Source: Tumebacillus flagellatus | Lineage (GTDB): Bacteria; Bacillota; Bacilli; Tumebacillales; Tumebacillaceae | NCBI RefSeq assembly: GCF_000714935.1 | Contig: NZ_JMIR01000016.1 | Span: forward strand, 29,814 to 93,813 | Reading direction: 5' to 3' | DNA length: 64,000 nucleotides | The notes under the pieces: generated by a model | Database searches by the model: none | What the model was told of the DNA's origin: nothing | What the model saw: only the letters and a program-made list of their open reading frames with translations | Position numbers and translations under genes: made by a program | In this document: one piece after another, positions 36,494-47,079 of the stretch | Layout: every line of letters starts with the position of its first letter | Position numbering within the stretch: position 1 is the stretch's first letter

Positions 36494-36513
36494 AAACGGG
36501 AGCGTGTACCCCA

Positions 36514-37599
36514 ATGTACCATCGTTCTGAAACCCGCCCGGTCAACGTGGGCAACGTCACCATCGGCGGTTCCGACTCGGTCGTGCTGCAGTCGATGACG
36601 ATGACGAAAACGGCCGATGTCAAAGCGACCGTGGAACAGATTCACCGTCTTGAAGAAGCGGGCTGCCAAATCGTTCGCGTCACGGTGAACAACATGGAAG
36701 CGGCCGAAGCGATCAAACAAATCAAACGCGAAATCCACATCCCGCTGGTTGCGGATATTCATTTTGACTACAAATTGGCGCTGAAAGCGATCGAAAACGG
36801 CATCGACAAAGTCCGGATCAACCCGGGCAACATCGGCAAGCGCGAGAAAGTCCAAGAAGTCGTCAAAGCGGCGCAGGAGCGCAAGATCCCGATCCGCATC
36901 GGCGTCAACGCCGGGTCGCTGGAGAAGCACATCCTCGACAAGTATGGCTACCCGACTGCGCAAGGGATGCTCGAATCGGCAGAGTACCATGTCGGAATTC
37001 TCGAAGACTTGGGCTTTGAGGACATCATCATCTCGATGAAGGCGTCCGACGTGCCGCTCGCCATCGACGCGTACACCCTCGCGGCGGAGCGGTTCCGCTA
37101 TCCGTTGCACTTGGGTATCACGGAAGCCGGCACGCTGTTCTCCGGTTCGATCAAAAGCGCCGCCGGACTCGGCGCGTTGCTGGCGAAGGGAATCGGTTCG
37201 ACGATGCGCGTTTCGCTGTCTGCAGACGTCGTCGAAGAGATCAAAGTCGGCCGCGAACTGCTCAAAGCGTTCGGCTTGGCGTCGAACGCCGTCACGTTGA
37301 TTTCCTGCCCGACCTGCGGGCGCATCGAAATCGACCTCGTGTCGATCGCCAACGAGATCGAAGACTATGTTTCGAACATCAAAGCCCCGATCAAAGTCGC
37401 CGTGCTCGGTTGCGCCGTCAACGGCCCGGGGGAAGCTCGAGAAGCGGACATCGGCATCGCCGGTTCCCGCAACGAAGGCTTGCTGTTCAAACACGGAGAG
37501 ATCGTCCGCAAAATTCCGGAAGACATCCTCGTGAGCGAACTGAAAAAAGAAATCGACGCGATGGCGAAACGGTATGAATTGACCGGATCGCTGGAATAA
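36514..37599 (+). CDS. ispG: (E)-4-hydroxy-3-methylbut-2-enyl-diphosphate synthase
   Basis: 361 aa iron-sulfur enzyme of the MEP pathway. The cluster cysteines are seen in SCPTCGR and [12 protein letters not shown], and the TIM-barrel N-terminus in [14 protein letters not shown]. It is the compact bacterial form without the plant-type insert. Grouped with dxr, so two MEP enzymes share one transcript. Confidence 0.97.
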   Translation: MYHRSETRPVNVGNVTIGGSDSVVLQSMTMTKTADVKATVEQIHRLEEAGCQIVRVTVNNMEAAEAIKQIKREIHIPLVADIHFDYKLALKAIENGIDKVRINPGNIGKREKVQEVVKAAQERKIPIRIGVNAGSLEKHILDKYGYPTAQGMLESAEYHVGILEDLGFEDIIISMKASDVPLAIDAYTLAAERFRYPLHLGITEAGTLFSGSIKSAAGLGALLAKGIGSTMRVSLSADVVEEIKVGRELLKAFGLASNAVTLISCPTCGRIEIDLVSIANEIEDYVSNIKAPIKVAVLGCAVNGPGEAREADIGIAGSRNEGLLFKHGEIVRKIPEDILVSELKKEIDAMAKRYELTGSLE

Positions 37600-37620
37600 G
37601 CGGTGCAGTCCGCAACGCCG

Positions 37621-37669
37621 AAGAAACTGGATGAAAAGCCTGAAGGCTGCCGTCCAGTTTCTTTTTTTA
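37621..37669 (+). terminator. Terminator after ispG
   Basis: AAGAAACTGGA (37621-37631) pairs with TCCAGTTTCTT (37653-37663), with an inner AGCC-TGAA-GGCT hairpin, followed by T to 37668. Confidence 0.88.
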
Positions 37670-37740
37670 CGAAACCGGTCACTAATCTCGTTTTCTTTGA
37701 AAAAACACCGCTTTCGCAGGAGGCGGTCGGTTTTGACTTG

Positions 37741-37749
37741 TGCTAAAAT
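37741..37749 (+). promoter_or_regulatory. Possible extended -10 promoter of polC
   Basis: TGCTAAAAT has the TGn extended -10 form and lies 64 bases upstream of polC. No good -35 at 17 bases is seen; TTGACT at 37733 is too close to it. The call is weak. Confidence 0.35.
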
Positions 37750-37812
37750 AGTACGGTCATCATTTCGAATTCTAGAACTAGACTCTATGGAAGATGGAGG
37801 GGATTTCCCATT

Positions 37813-40800
37813 ATGAGTGTGATCAACGTGAATGGGCAAAGTCTCTCTGCATTTGTAGAACGGGCCGGCATCCCGGACGCGAGACTCGCGGGACCGGCCG
37901 TCGTGAACAAACGCGAGCGCACCGTCGCCGTGAAACTGCACTTGCCGGCGCGCGTTCCTTTTCAGGTGTACGCACATGCGCAAGAGGCGTTTCGTGCGTA
38001 TTTTGGCGAGGATGCGCGCCAGGTGGACGTTCGTTTTCAATATGGGCAGCCGGAACCGGATGTGTTTGGCTGCATTCAAGATTACTGGGTGTACGCGGTC
38101 GATCAAGTGCTCGGCGACGACGTGGTGCTCAAAGGCGAGTTGAAGAACCCGTCCGGATTACAACTCGAAGGCGACGTCCTGCGCGTTCCGATGCTCACCG
38201 ACGCGACCGCGGCGCGCGCCAAGCAGAAGGGGTACGATGAAAGTCTCGCCCGATGGATGCGGGAGTTTCTCGACCTCAGCGTGACCGTTCAGTTTTTCCG
38301 CGATGAGAAGAAGTTGGAGCAGGACATGGAGAACTTCCGTTCCTTGATCCAAGAAGAAGACCGCCTTGAAGGGCAAAAAGCGTTCGTTGCCGTCGAAGAG
38401 GAAAAAAAGCAAGAAGCCACCCGCGGTGCGGGAGGTGGCAATGGCAAGAAGGGCGACGCCGGACCGCCGCCTGACAAAGTGGAACTCGGCCACCCGATCG
38501 ACGACGCGCCGACGCCGCTGAAGCAGGTGCAAGACGAGATGCGCCGCGTGACGGTGGAAGGCCGGATTTTTTCCGTGGAAACACGGGAACTGGCGTCGGG
38601 ACGGACGCTGTTTACGTTCAACATCACCGACAACACCGACTCGATTTCCTGCAAGACGTTCTCCAAGGGGGACAAGCAGCTGGAAGTGCTGAAGCTCTTG
38701 AAGGACGGCATGTTCATGAAAGTGCGCGGGACGGTGCAGTTCGACACGTTTGCCAAAGAACTTGTGCTGATGATTCAGGACATGGTGGAAACGCCGAAGC
38801 CGTCGCGCAAGGATACGTCGGAAGAGAAGCGCGTCGAGTTGCATCTGCACACGCCGATGTCGTCGCTCGACGGCGTGGCACCCGTCAAGGACTTGATCGG
38901 GCAAGCGGCGAAGTGGGGGCACACCGCGATTGCGATCACCGACCACGGCGTCGTGCAGTCGTTCCCGGAAGCGTACTCGGTCGCCAAGAAAAACAACATG
39001 AAAGCTCTCCTGGGCCTCGAAGCGTACGTCGTCGACGACGGCGTGCCGATCGTGCTGCAATTGAACGGGCGCGACGTGACGATCGACGAGAACACCGAAT
39101 GGGTCGTGTTTGACACGGAGACCACCGGTTTGAACGCGGCGGAGAACACGATCATCGAGATCGCCGCCGTCAAGATGAAGGGGCGCGAAATCGTCGGGGA
39201 ATGGACGGAATTGATCGACCCGGGCGTGCCGATTTCCGCCAAGATCACCGAACTGACGCACATCACCAACGACATGGTGCGCGGCAAACGCAAAATCGAC
39301 GAGGTGTTGCCGGAATTCCGAAACTACGTCGGCGACGCGATTCTCGTCGCGCACAACGCGGAGTTCGACTTGGGCTTTATCCGCGCCTGCGCGAAACGCA
39401 GCGGCATGGCAGATTGGGACAACCTGTTCCTCGACACCCTGCCGCTCGCCCGCAAGCTGTACCCGCATGAGAAGAACTACCGCCTCGGGACGCTCGCCAA
39501 GAAATTTGAAGTCGATCTGCTGAACGCCCACCGGGCGCTCGACGACACCGTGGCGCTGGCGAAAATCTATCAATATATGTTGAAAGACATGGTGGAGAAG
39601 GGTTTTAAGTCGCTCGCCAAGCTCAATGAGAACGACGGCGAGATCGACTACACCCGCCAACGCCCGTTTCACGCCACGATTCTCGTGCAGAACAAGACCG
39701 GGCTCAAGAACCTCTACAAGCTGGTTTCGGAATCGCACACGAAGTATTTCTTCCGCGTGCCGCGCGTTCCGAGATCGCTGATTGCCAAGTACCGCGAAGG
39801 ATTGATCATCGGCACTGCCTGCCAACAGGGGGAGCTGTTCGACGGCATCTTGCGCGGGAAGACCAAGGAAGAGTTGATGGAGATCGCGGAGTTTTACGAC
39901 TACCTCGAAATCCAGCCTTTGCTGCACTACAAGCCGTTGCTTCGCAACGAGTCGATCTCGACGCTTGATTCCGTACAGCAGTACCACCGCATGATCATTG
40001 AAGTCGGTAAAGCGTTGGACAAGCCGGTCGTCGCCACCGGGGACGTGCACTTCTTGAACCCGGAAGACGCGATTTACCGCCAAGTCTTCTTGCAAGCGCA
40101 AAACGATCGCGATGCCAACGATCAACCGCCGCTCTACTTCATGTCGACCGACGAGATGCTGGAGGCGTTCTCGTATCTCGGCCCGGAGCTGGCGCGCGAA
40201 GTGGTCATCACCAACACCAACAAAGTCGCGGACATGATCGAGGACGTCTCTCCGATCCCGGACAAACTCTACACGCCGAAGATCGAAGGCACCGACGAAG
40301 AGATTCGCACGATGTGCTACGAAAAAGCGCACGAGCTCTACGGCAATCCGCTGCCGGACATCGTTGAGAAGCGTCTGGAGAAGGAATTGAACTCGATCAT
40401 CACTCACGGGTTCGCCGTCATCTACCTGATTTCCGCCAAGATTGTAAAAAAATCACTGTCCGACGGCTATCTCGTCGGTTCGCGGGGGTCTGTCGGTTCC
40501 TCTCTGGTCGCGACGTTCTCCGAGATCACCGAGGTCAACCCGTTGCAGCCGCACTATCGCTGCCCGAACCCGGAGTGCAAGCACAGCGAATGGATTGAGG
40601 ACGGTTCCGTCGGCTCCGGCTTTGACTTGCCGGATAAGGACTGTCCGAAGTGCGGTACTGTGTTCGAGAAGGACGGACACGACATTCCGTTCGAAACCTT
40701 CCTCGGGTTTAAGGGCGACAAAGTCCCTGATATCGATTTGAACTTCTCCGGTGAATACCAAGCGCAAGCCCACGCCTACACCAAAGTCCTGTTCGGGGAC

Positions 40801-42171
40801 GATTACGTGTATCGCGCCGGGACGATCGCGACGGTTGCGGAGAAGACCGCGTTCGGTTATGTGAAGAAGTTTGCCGAAGAGAAGGGCTGGACGCTGCGCA
40901 ACGCGGAAATGGCGCGGCTCGTCAACGGCTGCACCGGGATCAAGCGCACCACCGGTCAGCATCCGGGCGGCATCCTCGTCGTGCCGGATTACATGGACGT
41001 ATACGACTTCTGCCCGATCCAGTTCCCGGCGGACGATAAAAACGCCGAGTGGCGCACGTCGCACTTCGACTTCCACTCCATCCACGACAACTTGCTGAAA
41101 CTCGATATTTTGGGGCACGATGACCCGACGGTCATCCGCATGCTCCAAGACTTGACGGGTCTCGACCCGAAAAAAATCCCGACGTCCGATCCCAAAGTCA
41201 TGTCGCTGTTCTCGGGCACCGACGCGTTGACGATCGACCCGGACAACCCGGTCACGCCGCAGAAGATTCGCTCCAAGACCGGCACGTACGGCATTCCGGA
41301 GTTCGGGACGAAGTTCGTCCGCCAGATGTTGGAAGACACCAAACCGTCGACGTTCTCCGAGTTGCTGCAGATTTCCGGTCTGTCACACGGGACGGACGTG
41401 TGGCTGAACAACGCGCAGAAGCTGATCCAAGACAAGATCTGCAAGCTGAAAGACGTCATCGGCTGCCGGGACGACATCATGGTCTACTTGATCTACGCAG
41501 GTCTGGAGCCGTCGTTCGCCTTCAAGATCATGGAGAGCGTACGGAAGGGCAAAGGCTTAACCCCGGAAATGGAAGAAGAAATGAAGAAAAACAACGTGCC
41601 GGACTGGTACATTTGGTCTTGCAAACAGATCAAGTACATGTTCCCGAAGGCGCACGCCACCGCGTATGTCTTGATGGCGGTGCGGATTGCGTACTTCAAA
41701 GTGCACTATCCGCTGGAGTTTTACGCAACCTACTTCTCGGTGCGCGCCGACGATTTCGACCTTGAGATCATGGGCAAGGGGTATGACGCCATCTACGCCA
41801 AGATCGAAGAAATCGAGGCGAAAGGCTTCAACGCCGCGCCGAAGGAAAAAGCGCTGCACACCGTTTTGGAGATGGCGCTGGAGATGACCTCGCGCGGGTT
41901 TAAGTTCCTGCCGCTCGATCTCTACAAGTCGAACGCGACCCGTTTCCAAGTTATTAAGGAAGAAAACGGTTTGCTCCCGCCGTTTGGCGCATTGGCGGGC
42001 TGCGGGGAATCGGCGGCGAAGGCGATTGCGGAAGCGGCGAAACAGGGTGAATTCCTGTCGGTGCAAGACTTGCAAGAGCGTTCGCGCGTGTCGAAAACCG
42101 TGATTGAACTTTTGGAAGCTCACAAGTGTTTGGTGGGACTTCCGGAGACCAACCAACTGTCGCTGTTCTAG
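37813..42171 (+). CDS. polC: DNA polymerase III alpha subunit, PolC type
   Basis: 1452 aa, the standard PolC length. Order: N-terminal domains, OB fold (about residues 240-330), PHP domain (from about 340, VELHLHTPMSSLDG), inserted DnaQ-like proofreading exonuclease (about 428-600, FDTETTGLNAAENTIIE and AHNAEFDLG), Zn-binding segment with two CxxC pairs (about 915-950), and the polymerase palm with the catalytic DIDLN near 973. It is the main replicative polymerase of low-GC-type Gram-positives. The site GGAGGGG precedes the ATG. Confidence 0.99.
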   Translation: MSVINVNGQSLSAFVERAGIPDARLAGPAVVNKRERTVAVKLHLPARVPFQVYAHAQEAFRAYFGEDARQVDVRFQYGQPEPDVFGCIQDYWVYAVDQVLGDDVVLKGELKNPSGLQLEGDVLRVPMLTDATAARAKQKGYDESLARWMREFLDLSVTVQFFRDEKKLEQDMENFRSLIQEEDRLEGQKAFVAVEEEKKQEATRGAGGGNGKKGDAGPPPDKVELGHPIDDAPTPLKQVQDEMRRVTVEGRIFSVETRELASGRTLFTFNITDNTDSISCKTFSKGDKQLEVLKLLKDGMFMKVRGTVQFDTFAKELVLMIQDMVETPKPSRKDTSEEKRVELHLHTPMSSLDGVAPVKDLIGQAAKWGHTAIAITDHGVVQSFPEAYSVAKKNNMKALLGLEAYVVDDGVPIVLQLNGRDVTIDENTEWVVFDTETTGLNAAENTIIEIAAVKMKGREIVGEWTELIDPGVPISAKITELTHITNDMVRGKRKIDEVLPEFRNYVGDAILVAHNAEFDLGFIRACAKRSGMADWDNLFLDTLPLARKLYPHEKNYRLGTLAKKFEVDLLNAHRALDDTVALAKIYQYMLKDMVEKGFKSLAKLNENDGEIDYTRQRPFHATILVQNKTGLKNLYKLVSESHTKYFFRVPRVPRSLIAKYREGLIIGTACQQGELFDGILRGKTKEELMEIAEFYDYLEIQPLLHYKPLLRNESISTLDSVQQYHRMIIEVGKALDKPVVATGDVHFLNPEDAIYRQVFLQAQNDRDANDQPPLYFMSTDEMLEAFSYLGPELAREVVITNTNKVADMIEDVSPIPDKLYTPKIEGTDEEIRTMCYEKAHELYGNPLPDIVEKRLEKELNSIITHGFAVIYLISAKIVKKSLSDGYLVGSRGSVGSSLVATFSEITEVNPLQPHYRCPNPECKHSEWIEDGSVGSGFDLPDKDCPKCGTVFEKDGHDIPFETFLGFKGDKVPDIDLNFSGEYQAQAHAYTKVLFGDDYVYRAGTIATVAEKTAFGYVKKFAEEKGWTLRNAEMARLVNGCTGIKRTTGQHPGGILVVPDYMDVYDFCPIQFPADDKNAEWRTSHFDFHSIHDNLLKLDILGHDDPTVIRMLQDLTGLDPKKIPTSDPKVMSLFSGTDALTIDPDNPVTPQKIRSKTGTYGIPEFGTKFVRQMLEDTKPSTFSELLQISGLSHGTDVWLNNAQKLIQDKICKLKDVIGCRDDIMVYLIYAGLEPSFAFKIMESVRKGKGLTPEMEEEMKKNNVPDWYIWSCKQIKYMFPKAHATAYVLMAVRIAYFKVHYPLEFYATYFSVRADDFDLEIMGKGYDAIYAKIEEIEAKGFNAAPKEKALHTVLEMALEMTSRGFKFLPLDLYKSNATRFQVIKEENGLLPPFGALAGCGESAAKAIAEAAKQGEFLSVQDLQERSRVSKTVIELLEAHKCLVGLPETNQLSLF

Positions 42172-42179
42172 GGCACAGG

Positions 42180-42208
42180 TTGCATAGTATTGTGAGCCAT
42201 GCTATACT
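42180..42208 (+). promoter_or_regulatory. Sigma-A promoter of the rimP-nusA-infB operon
   Basis: TTGCAT (42180-42185) and TATACT (42203-42208) are separated by exactly 17 bases. A start near 42215 gives a leader of about 135 bases. Confidence 0.85.
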
Positions 42209-42237
42209 TTGGGTAAGACGTAGAATACGGTACGTAT

Positions 42238-42338
42238 GAAGAGTGGGGAAACCCACTCTTTCGGTTTATCTAGGTGTTTCACGAGACGGAATTTGTGGGA
42301 ATACTACTCGCACGAATACCGTCTGTTTTATGAAACAC
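42238..42338 (+). promoter_or_regulatory. Structured leader of the rimP-nusA-infB operon
   Basis: First a hairpin: GAGTGGG (42241-42247) with CCCACTC, tetraloop GAAA. Then a long composite stem: GTGTTTCA (42274-42281) with TGAAACAC (42331-42338), AGACGG (42284-42289) with CCGTCT (42319-42324), and inside it TTTGTG with CACGAA. The outer stem ends against the ribosome binding site AAGGAGGG, so folding could control rimP translation. Confidence 0.6.
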
Positions 42339-42351
42339 AAGGAGGGTACAA

Positions 42352-42813
42352 ATGACCAAGCGCAAAGTCACCGACATCGTCGAAGAGCTCGCGGCCCCGA
42401 TTGTGGAAGGCGAGGGTCTCGAACTGGTCGACGTAGAGTACAAGAAGGAAGGCGCCAACTGGTTCTTGCGCGTGTTTATCGACAAGCCCGAGGGCGTCGA
42501 CATCGACGACTGCAGCCGTGTCAGCGAAAAGTTGTCCGACATGCTGGATGAAGTGGACCCGATTCCTGACAGCTACTTTCTGGAAGTTTCCAGCCCGGGC
42601 GCAGAACGTCCGTTGAAAAAGCCGGCCGATTTCGAGCGTTCGATCGGCAAACAAGTATACATAACCACGTACGAACCGGTGGATGGACAGAAAACGTTCG
42701 AAGGGGTGCTTTCCGGCTATGACGGTGATGTAGTGACGATCACCGAAGCCAAGAAGACCGTCACCCTGCCAGCTGAGAGAATTGCCTCGGCTCGTCTTGC
42801 TGTCGTCTTCTAA
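42352..42813 (+). CDS. rimP: Ribosome maturation factor RimP
   Basis: 153 aa. RimP helps 30S subunit maturation. The segment [20 protein letters not shown] and the [17 protein letters not shown] motif are typical. First gene of the nusA operon, preceded by AAGGAGGG at the end of the structured leader. Confidence 0.97.
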   Translation: MTKRKVTDIVEELAAPIVEGEGLELVDVEYKKEGANWFLRVFIDKPEGVDIDDCSRVSEKLSDMLDEVDPIPDSYFLEVSSPGAERPLKKPADFERSIGKQVYITTYEPVDGQKTFEGVLSGYDGDVVTITEAKKTVTLPAERIASARLAVVF

Positions 42814-42854
42814 ATGGACGCCGGCGTCCGCTAGATAGGAGGAGCGAGTATCAA

Positions 42855-43979
42855 ATGAACACAGATTTTATGGATGCATTGGAACAACTCGAGCGTGAGA
42901 AGGGTATTGCCAAGGAAGTTTTGATCGAAGCGATCGAAGCGGCCTTGATCTCTGGCTACAAGCGCAACTTCAACTCCGCACAGAACGTGCGGGTCGACGT
43001 CAACCGTCACACCGGCGTGGTTCGAGTCTACGCGCGCAAGACGGTCGTCGAAGAACCGTCCGACCCGCGTCTGGAAATCGCGCTCGACGCGGCGGAAGAG
43101 ATCGACCCTGGCCTTCATATCGGCGACATCGTCGACATTGAAGTCACCCCGCGCGACTTCGGCCGCATCGCGGCGCAAACCGCGAAGCAAGTCGTCACCC
43201 AGCGCATCCGCGAAGCAGAGCGCGGTCTGATCTACTCGGCTTTCGTAGACCGCGAACACGATATCGTCACCGGCGTGGTGCAACGCCAAGACAGCCGTTT
43301 CTACTATGTAGACCTCGGCAAAATCGAAGCGGTGCTGCCGCTCAACGAAGTGATGCCGACGGAGAAGTTCAAGCACAACGACCGCGTCAAAGCGTACATC
43401 ACCAAGGTTGAGAAGACCACCAAGGGACCGCAAGTCATGCTGTCCCGCACGCACCCGGGCCTGCTCAAGCGTCTGTTTGAGTTGGAAGTGCCGGAAATCT
43501 ACGAGGGCGTTGTCGAACTGAAATCGGTGGCTCGCGAAGCGGGCTACCGTTCGAAGATCGCCGTGTTCTCCCGCAACGAGGACGTCGATCCGGTCGGCGC
43601 TTGCGTCGGCCCGCGCGGCATGCGCGTGCAGACGATCGTTAACGAGCTCAAAGGCGAGAAGATCGACATCGTCAAGTGGAGCGAAGACCCGGTCGAGCTC
43701 GTCGCCAACTCGCTCTCGCCGTCGAAAGTCGTCTCCGTTGACGTGGACGAAGAAAACAAAGTCGCCCGCGTCGTCGTGCCGGACTACCAACTGTCGCTTG
43801 CGATCGGCAAGGAAGGCCAAAACGCCCGCCTCGCTGCGAAGTTGACCGGTTGGAAGATCGACATCAAGAGCGAGACGCAAGCCGGCGGCACCCCGAGTGA
43901 GGCACCGGAAGGCGAAATGACGGATGAAACCGCATTTGCCGACAGCGACCTCACTGTGGCGGAAGAAGTTCAAGAGTAG
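42855..43979 (+). CDS. nusA: Transcription termination/antitermination factor NusA
   Basis: 374 aa, the Bacillus-type NusA without C-terminal acidic repeats. N-terminal RNA polymerase-binding domain, S1 domain (about residues 135-200), KH1 and KH2 ([18 protein letters not shown] and [16 protein letters not shown]). It promotes pausing and intrinsic termination and takes part in rRNA antitermination. The site AGGAGGAG precedes the ATG. Confidence 0.98.
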   Translation: MNTDFMDALEQLEREKGIAKEVLIEAIEAALISGYKRNFNSAQNVRVDVNRHTGVVRVYARKTVVEEPSDPRLEIALDAAEEIDPGLHIGDIVDIEVTPRDFGRIAAQTAKQVVTQRIREAERGLIYSAFVDREHDIVTGVVQRQDSRFYYVDLGKIEAVLPLNEVMPTEKFKHNDRVKAYITKVEKTTKGPQVMLSRTHPGLLKRLFELEVPEIYEGVVELKSVAREAGYRSKIAVFSRNEDVDPVGACVGPRGMRVQTIVNELKGEKIDIVKWSEDPVELVANSLSPSKVVSVDVDEENKVARVVVPDYQLSLAIGKEGQNARLAAKLTGWKIDIKSETQAGGTPSEAPEGEMTDETAFADSDLTVAEEVQE

Positions 43980-44019
43980 TCGTCACCTAACTGAATACGT
44001 ATAGGAGGGAGTTTCCACA

Positions 44020-44304
44020 ATGAAAAAGATCCCTCTTCGCAAATGCGTGGGTTGTCAAGAAATGAAACCCAAGCGTGAATTGATCCGGATCGTGTACAAT
44101 GCGACAGCCGGCAGTGTAGACCTCGACCCGTCCGGGCGCAAACCCGGACGCGGGGCTTACATCTGCCGCAACGTCCATTGTTTGACTCCGGCCCGCAAGA
44201 AGAAAGCGCTCGATCGCTCGCTGAAAACGTCTGTGTCTGACGCAATCTACGACAGCCTCGCCGCACAACTGGCCGAGGTGGAACCGGAGGGACCCGATGA
44301 GTGA
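44020..44304 (+). CDS. rnpM: RNase P modulator RnpM (YlxR)
   Basis: 94 aa. The YlxR signature is clear: KIPLRKCVGCQEMKPKRELI and GRKPGRGAYICRNVHC. YlxR proteins bind RNA and, in Bacillus subtilis, the RNase P RNA. It overlaps ylxQ by 8 bases between nusA and infB, the usual place. Confidence 0.95.
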   Translation: MKKIPLRKCVGCQEMKPKRELIRIVYNATAGSVDLDPSGRKPGRGAYICRNVHCLTPARKKKALDRSLKTSVSDAIYDSLAAQLAEVEPEGPDE

Positions 44305-44629
44305 ACAAAAAATCGCGAATCTCTTAGGTTTGGCAAAGCGCGCCGGCGGCCTGATCACAGGCAACGACGCCTGCATGCAGGCGATCCGCTCCGGATCCGG
44401 CAAAGCATTGCTTGCCATCGTAGCCCAGGACACCGGTGACAACGCCATGAAAAAGTATCACGACAAATGCAATTCTTTCGGCGTTCCGTTGATCAAGCTG
44501 TTTGACAAGGAACGCTTGGGCCGCGCGGTTGGCAAAGAACACGGGGCTATCGTCGTGATCACCGACAAAGGATTTGCAAACCGCATACTCCAATTGTCGA
44601 ATGAAGTGGACGGGAGTGAAGCCGATTGA
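44297..44629 (+). CDS. ylxQ: L7Ae-family ribosome-associated protein YlxQ
   Basis: 110 aa with an L7Ae/L30e fold signature ([20 protein letters not shown] and the [16 protein letters not shown] end). These are kink-turn RNA-binding proteins. The stop overlaps the infB start by 4 bases, so production of YlxQ and IF-2 is probably coupled. Confidence 0.93.
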   Translation: MSEQKIANLLGLAKRAGGLITGNDACMQAIRSGSGKALLAIVAQDTGDNAMKKYHDKCNSFGVPLIKLFDKERLGRAVGKEHGAIVVITDKGFANRILQLSNEVDGSEAD

Positions 44630-46959
44630 GCAAATTGCGGGTGTATGAATACGCGAAGCAGCAGGACATGTCCAGCAAGGAGATCATCAACATCCTCGGC
44701 CGTGTGGGGGTTGAAGTCAACAACCACATGAGCGTGATGGATGCTTCGATGGTCGAGGCGGTGGAGACGTTCATGCGCAAAATCAAGGAAGAATCCAATC
44801 ATCAATCTGGTGGAGAACGGAGAACTCAGGGGAATATGAATCAAAACAAGAAACCGAATGAAACCACACAGTCGCAGACGACCGAGGCCGCAGCAGGCAA
44901 CGAAAAGGATTACGACACGCTCGTGCCGGATCGTGTAGCCAGAGTGGCCGCGCAACCGCGCAACCAACAGATCCCGAAGAAACCGGGTGCGACCGCGGGG
45001 GCGAAACCGGGCACCGGGGGTGCCAAACCGAACACCGGCGGGAACCAAAACCGCGGTGGCGGGAACAACCGAGGCGGCAACCAAAACCGCGGCGGGAACA
45101 ACAATCGTGGCGGCAACAACCGCGGCGGGAACAACAACCGCGGCGGCGGTCGCGGCGGCAATCAGTATGCAGGCGGCGGCCGTCCGGCTCCGAAAGCGCC
45201 GGAATTGCCGAAGCAAATTGAGATCGAGGGGCCGATCACTGTCGGCGATCTCGCCAAATCGATGAAGCGCGAGCCTTCCGAAATCATCAAGAAGCTGCTC
45301 TTCCTCGGCATCATGGCGACGATCAACCAAGAGATCGACACCGATGCGGTTCAACTCGTCGGCGAAGACCTCGGCGTCACCGTCATCGTCAAAGAGCCGG
45401 TCGACGAAGAAGCACTCGACATGCTGATCGAAGAAGAGAATCCGGAAGACCTGCGCGAACGCCCGCCGATCGTCACGATCATGGGCCACGTCGACCACGG
45501 GAAGACCACTCTGCTCGACGCGATTCGCACGACCAACGTCACCGCGTCCGAGGCAGGCGGCATCACCCAGCACATCGGTGCGTACCAAGTCGAGATCAAC
45601 GGCAAGAAGATCACGTTCCTTGACACCCCGGGTCACGCCGCGTTTACCGCGATGCGTGCACGCGGTGCGCAAGTCACCGACATCACCATCCTCGTCGTGG
45701 CTGCGGATGACGGCGTCATGCCGCAAACCGTAGAAGCGATCAACCACGCGAAGGCGGCAAACGTGCCGATCATCGTCGCGGTTAACAAGATCGACAAACC
45801 GGATGCAAACCCGGATAAAATCAAGCAAGAACTCACCGAGTACGGTCTCGTTGCGGAAGAGTGGGGCGGCGAAACGATCTTCGTCAACGTCTCGGCGAAG
45901 CAACGCATGCACCTCGAAGACCTGCTCGAGATGATCTTGCTCGTCTCGGAAGTCCAAGAGTTCAAAGCGAACAAAGACGGCCGTCCGCGCGGTTCCGTCA
46001 TCGAGGCCGAACTGGACAAAGGCCGCGGCCCTGTTGCCACCGTTCTCGTGCAAAACGGCACGCTGCGCGTCGGCGACGTCGTCGTCTGCGGCACCACTTA
46101 CGGGAAAGTTCGCGCCATGGTCAACGACCGCGGTCGCCGCATCAAAGAAGCAGGCCCGTCGATGCCGGTTGAGATCCTCGGTCTCTCCGACGTACCGTCC
46201 GCAGGCGATCCGTTCGTCGTGTACGACGACGAGCGCAAAGCTTCGAAACTCGTTGACAAGCGTGTGGCGAAACAGCGCGCCGAAGCGGTCTCCGCTCAAA
46301 ACCGCGTCACGCTTGACGACCTGTTCAGCAAGATCAAGGAAGGCGAGATGAAGGAACTCAACGTCATCCTCAAAGCGGACGTTCAAGGCTCTGTTGAAGC
46401 CCTGCGCGGTTCGCTTGAGAAGATCGACGTGGAAGGCGTCCGCGTTCGCGTCGTCCACCAAGGCGTCGGCGCGATCAACGAATCCGACATCATCCTCGCG
46501 ACCGCGTCCAACGCGATCGTCATCGGCTTCAACGTTCGTCCGCAGCCGAACGCAGAGAAGATGGCTGAATCGGAAAAAGTCGACGTCCGCCTCTACCGTG
46601 TCATCTACAACGCGATCGAAGAAGTTGAGTCCGCCCTCAAAGGGATGCTCGATCCGGAATACAAGGAAGTGCTCAACGGCCGCGCTGAAGTTCGCCAGAC
46701 CTTCAAGGTCTCCAAAGTCGGCACCATCGCAGGTTGCATGGTTACCGAAGGCAAGATCGTGCGCAACGCAGAAGCTCGCTTGATCCGTGACGGCATCGTT
46801 CTCTTCGAAGGCAAACTCGATGCGCTGAAGCGTTTCAAAGACGATGCACGCGAAGTCGCAACCGGCTTCGAGTGCGGGATCACGTTGGAGAGATTCAACG
46901 ACATCCGTGAAGGCGACATCATCGAGTCCTTCCAGATGGAACAGATCAAGATCGTCTAA
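44626..46959 (+). CDS. infB: Translation initiation factor IF-2
   Basis: 777 aa GTPase that places initiator tRNA on the 30S subunit. N-terminal IF2_N module ([19 protein letters not shown]), an Asn/Arg/Gly-rich linker (about residues 135-185), a second IF2_N module ([20 protein letters not shown]), then the G domain with GHVDHGKTT near residue 285, DTPGH and NKID, and domains II-IV. It starts at the TTG at 44626, overlapping the ylxQ stop, after GGGAGTGA. Confidence 0.98.
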   Translation: MSKLRVYEYAKQQDMSSKEIINILGRVGVEVNNHMSVMDASMVEAVETFMRKIKEESNHQSGGERRTQGNMNQNKKPNETTQSQTTEAAAGNEKDYDTLVPDRVARVAAQPRNQQIPKKPGATAGAKPGTGGAKPNTGGNQNRGGGNNRGGNQNRGGNNNRGGNNRGGNNNRGGGRGGNQYAGGGRPAPKAPELPKQIEIEGPITVGDLAKSMKREPSEIIKKLLFLGIMATINQEIDTDAVQLVGEDLGVTVIVKEPVDEEALDMLIEEENPEDLRERPPIVTIMGHVDHGKTTLLDAIRTTNVTASEAGGITQHIGAYQVEINGKKITFLDTPGHAAFTAMRARGAQVTDITILVVAADDGVMPQTVEAINHAKAANVPIIVAVNKIDKPDANPDKIKQELTEYGLVAEEWGGETIFVNVSAKQRMHLEDLLEMILLVSEVQEFKANKDGRPRGSVIEAELDKGRGPVATVLVQNGTLRVGDVVVCGTTYGKVRAMVNDRGRRIKEAGPSMPVEILGLSDVPSAGDPFVVYDDERKASKLVDKRVAKQRAEAVSAQNRVTLDDLFSKIKEGEMKELNVILKADVQGSVEALRGSLEKIDVEGVRVRVVHQGVGAINESDIILATASNAIVIGFNVRPQPNAEKMAESEKVDVRLYRVIYNAIEEVESALKGMLDPEYKEVLNGRAEVRQTFKVSKVGTIAGCMVTEGKIVRNAEARLIRDGIVLFEGKLDALKRFKDDAREVATGFECGITLERFNDIREGDIIESFQMEQIKIV
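45030..45180 (+). repeat. RGG/NRGG repeat tract inside infB
   Basis: The DNA repeats AACCGCGGCGGGAACAAC-like units, coding for about nine tandem copies of NRGGN or NNRGG. It forms a flexible, positively charged linker between the two IF2_N modules. RGG tracts often bind RNA. Confidence 0.85.
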
Positions 46960-46986
46960 GCCATTCAACTGAACATCGCTGTACCC

Positions 46987-47027
46987 TTGGAGTTGGGTCT
47001 CGCGTTCGCGCAGAGGCGCAACTCCAA
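46987..47027 (+). promoter_or_regulatory. Long hairpin between infB and rbfA
   Basis: TTGGAGTTG (46987-46995) pairs perfectly with CAACTCCAA (47019-47027), and inside it TCT-CGCG pairs with CGCG-C-AGA. No T run follows, so it is not a standard terminator. It fills the spot where ylxP usually lies. Confidence 0.6.
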
Positions 47028-47079
47028 CTTCTACATACTGATCCAACTTACATCTTTGTACGAGAGGTGGAACCCACAC

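Noticed and set aside
38158..40407. 749-codon open frame on the minus strand opposite polC
   Set aside because: Shadow of the polC reading frame; no supported start site.
45030..45180. CRISPR-like or other direct repeat array
   Set aside because: The repeats are in frame, imperfect and code for an RGG linker in IF-2; there are no unique spacers.
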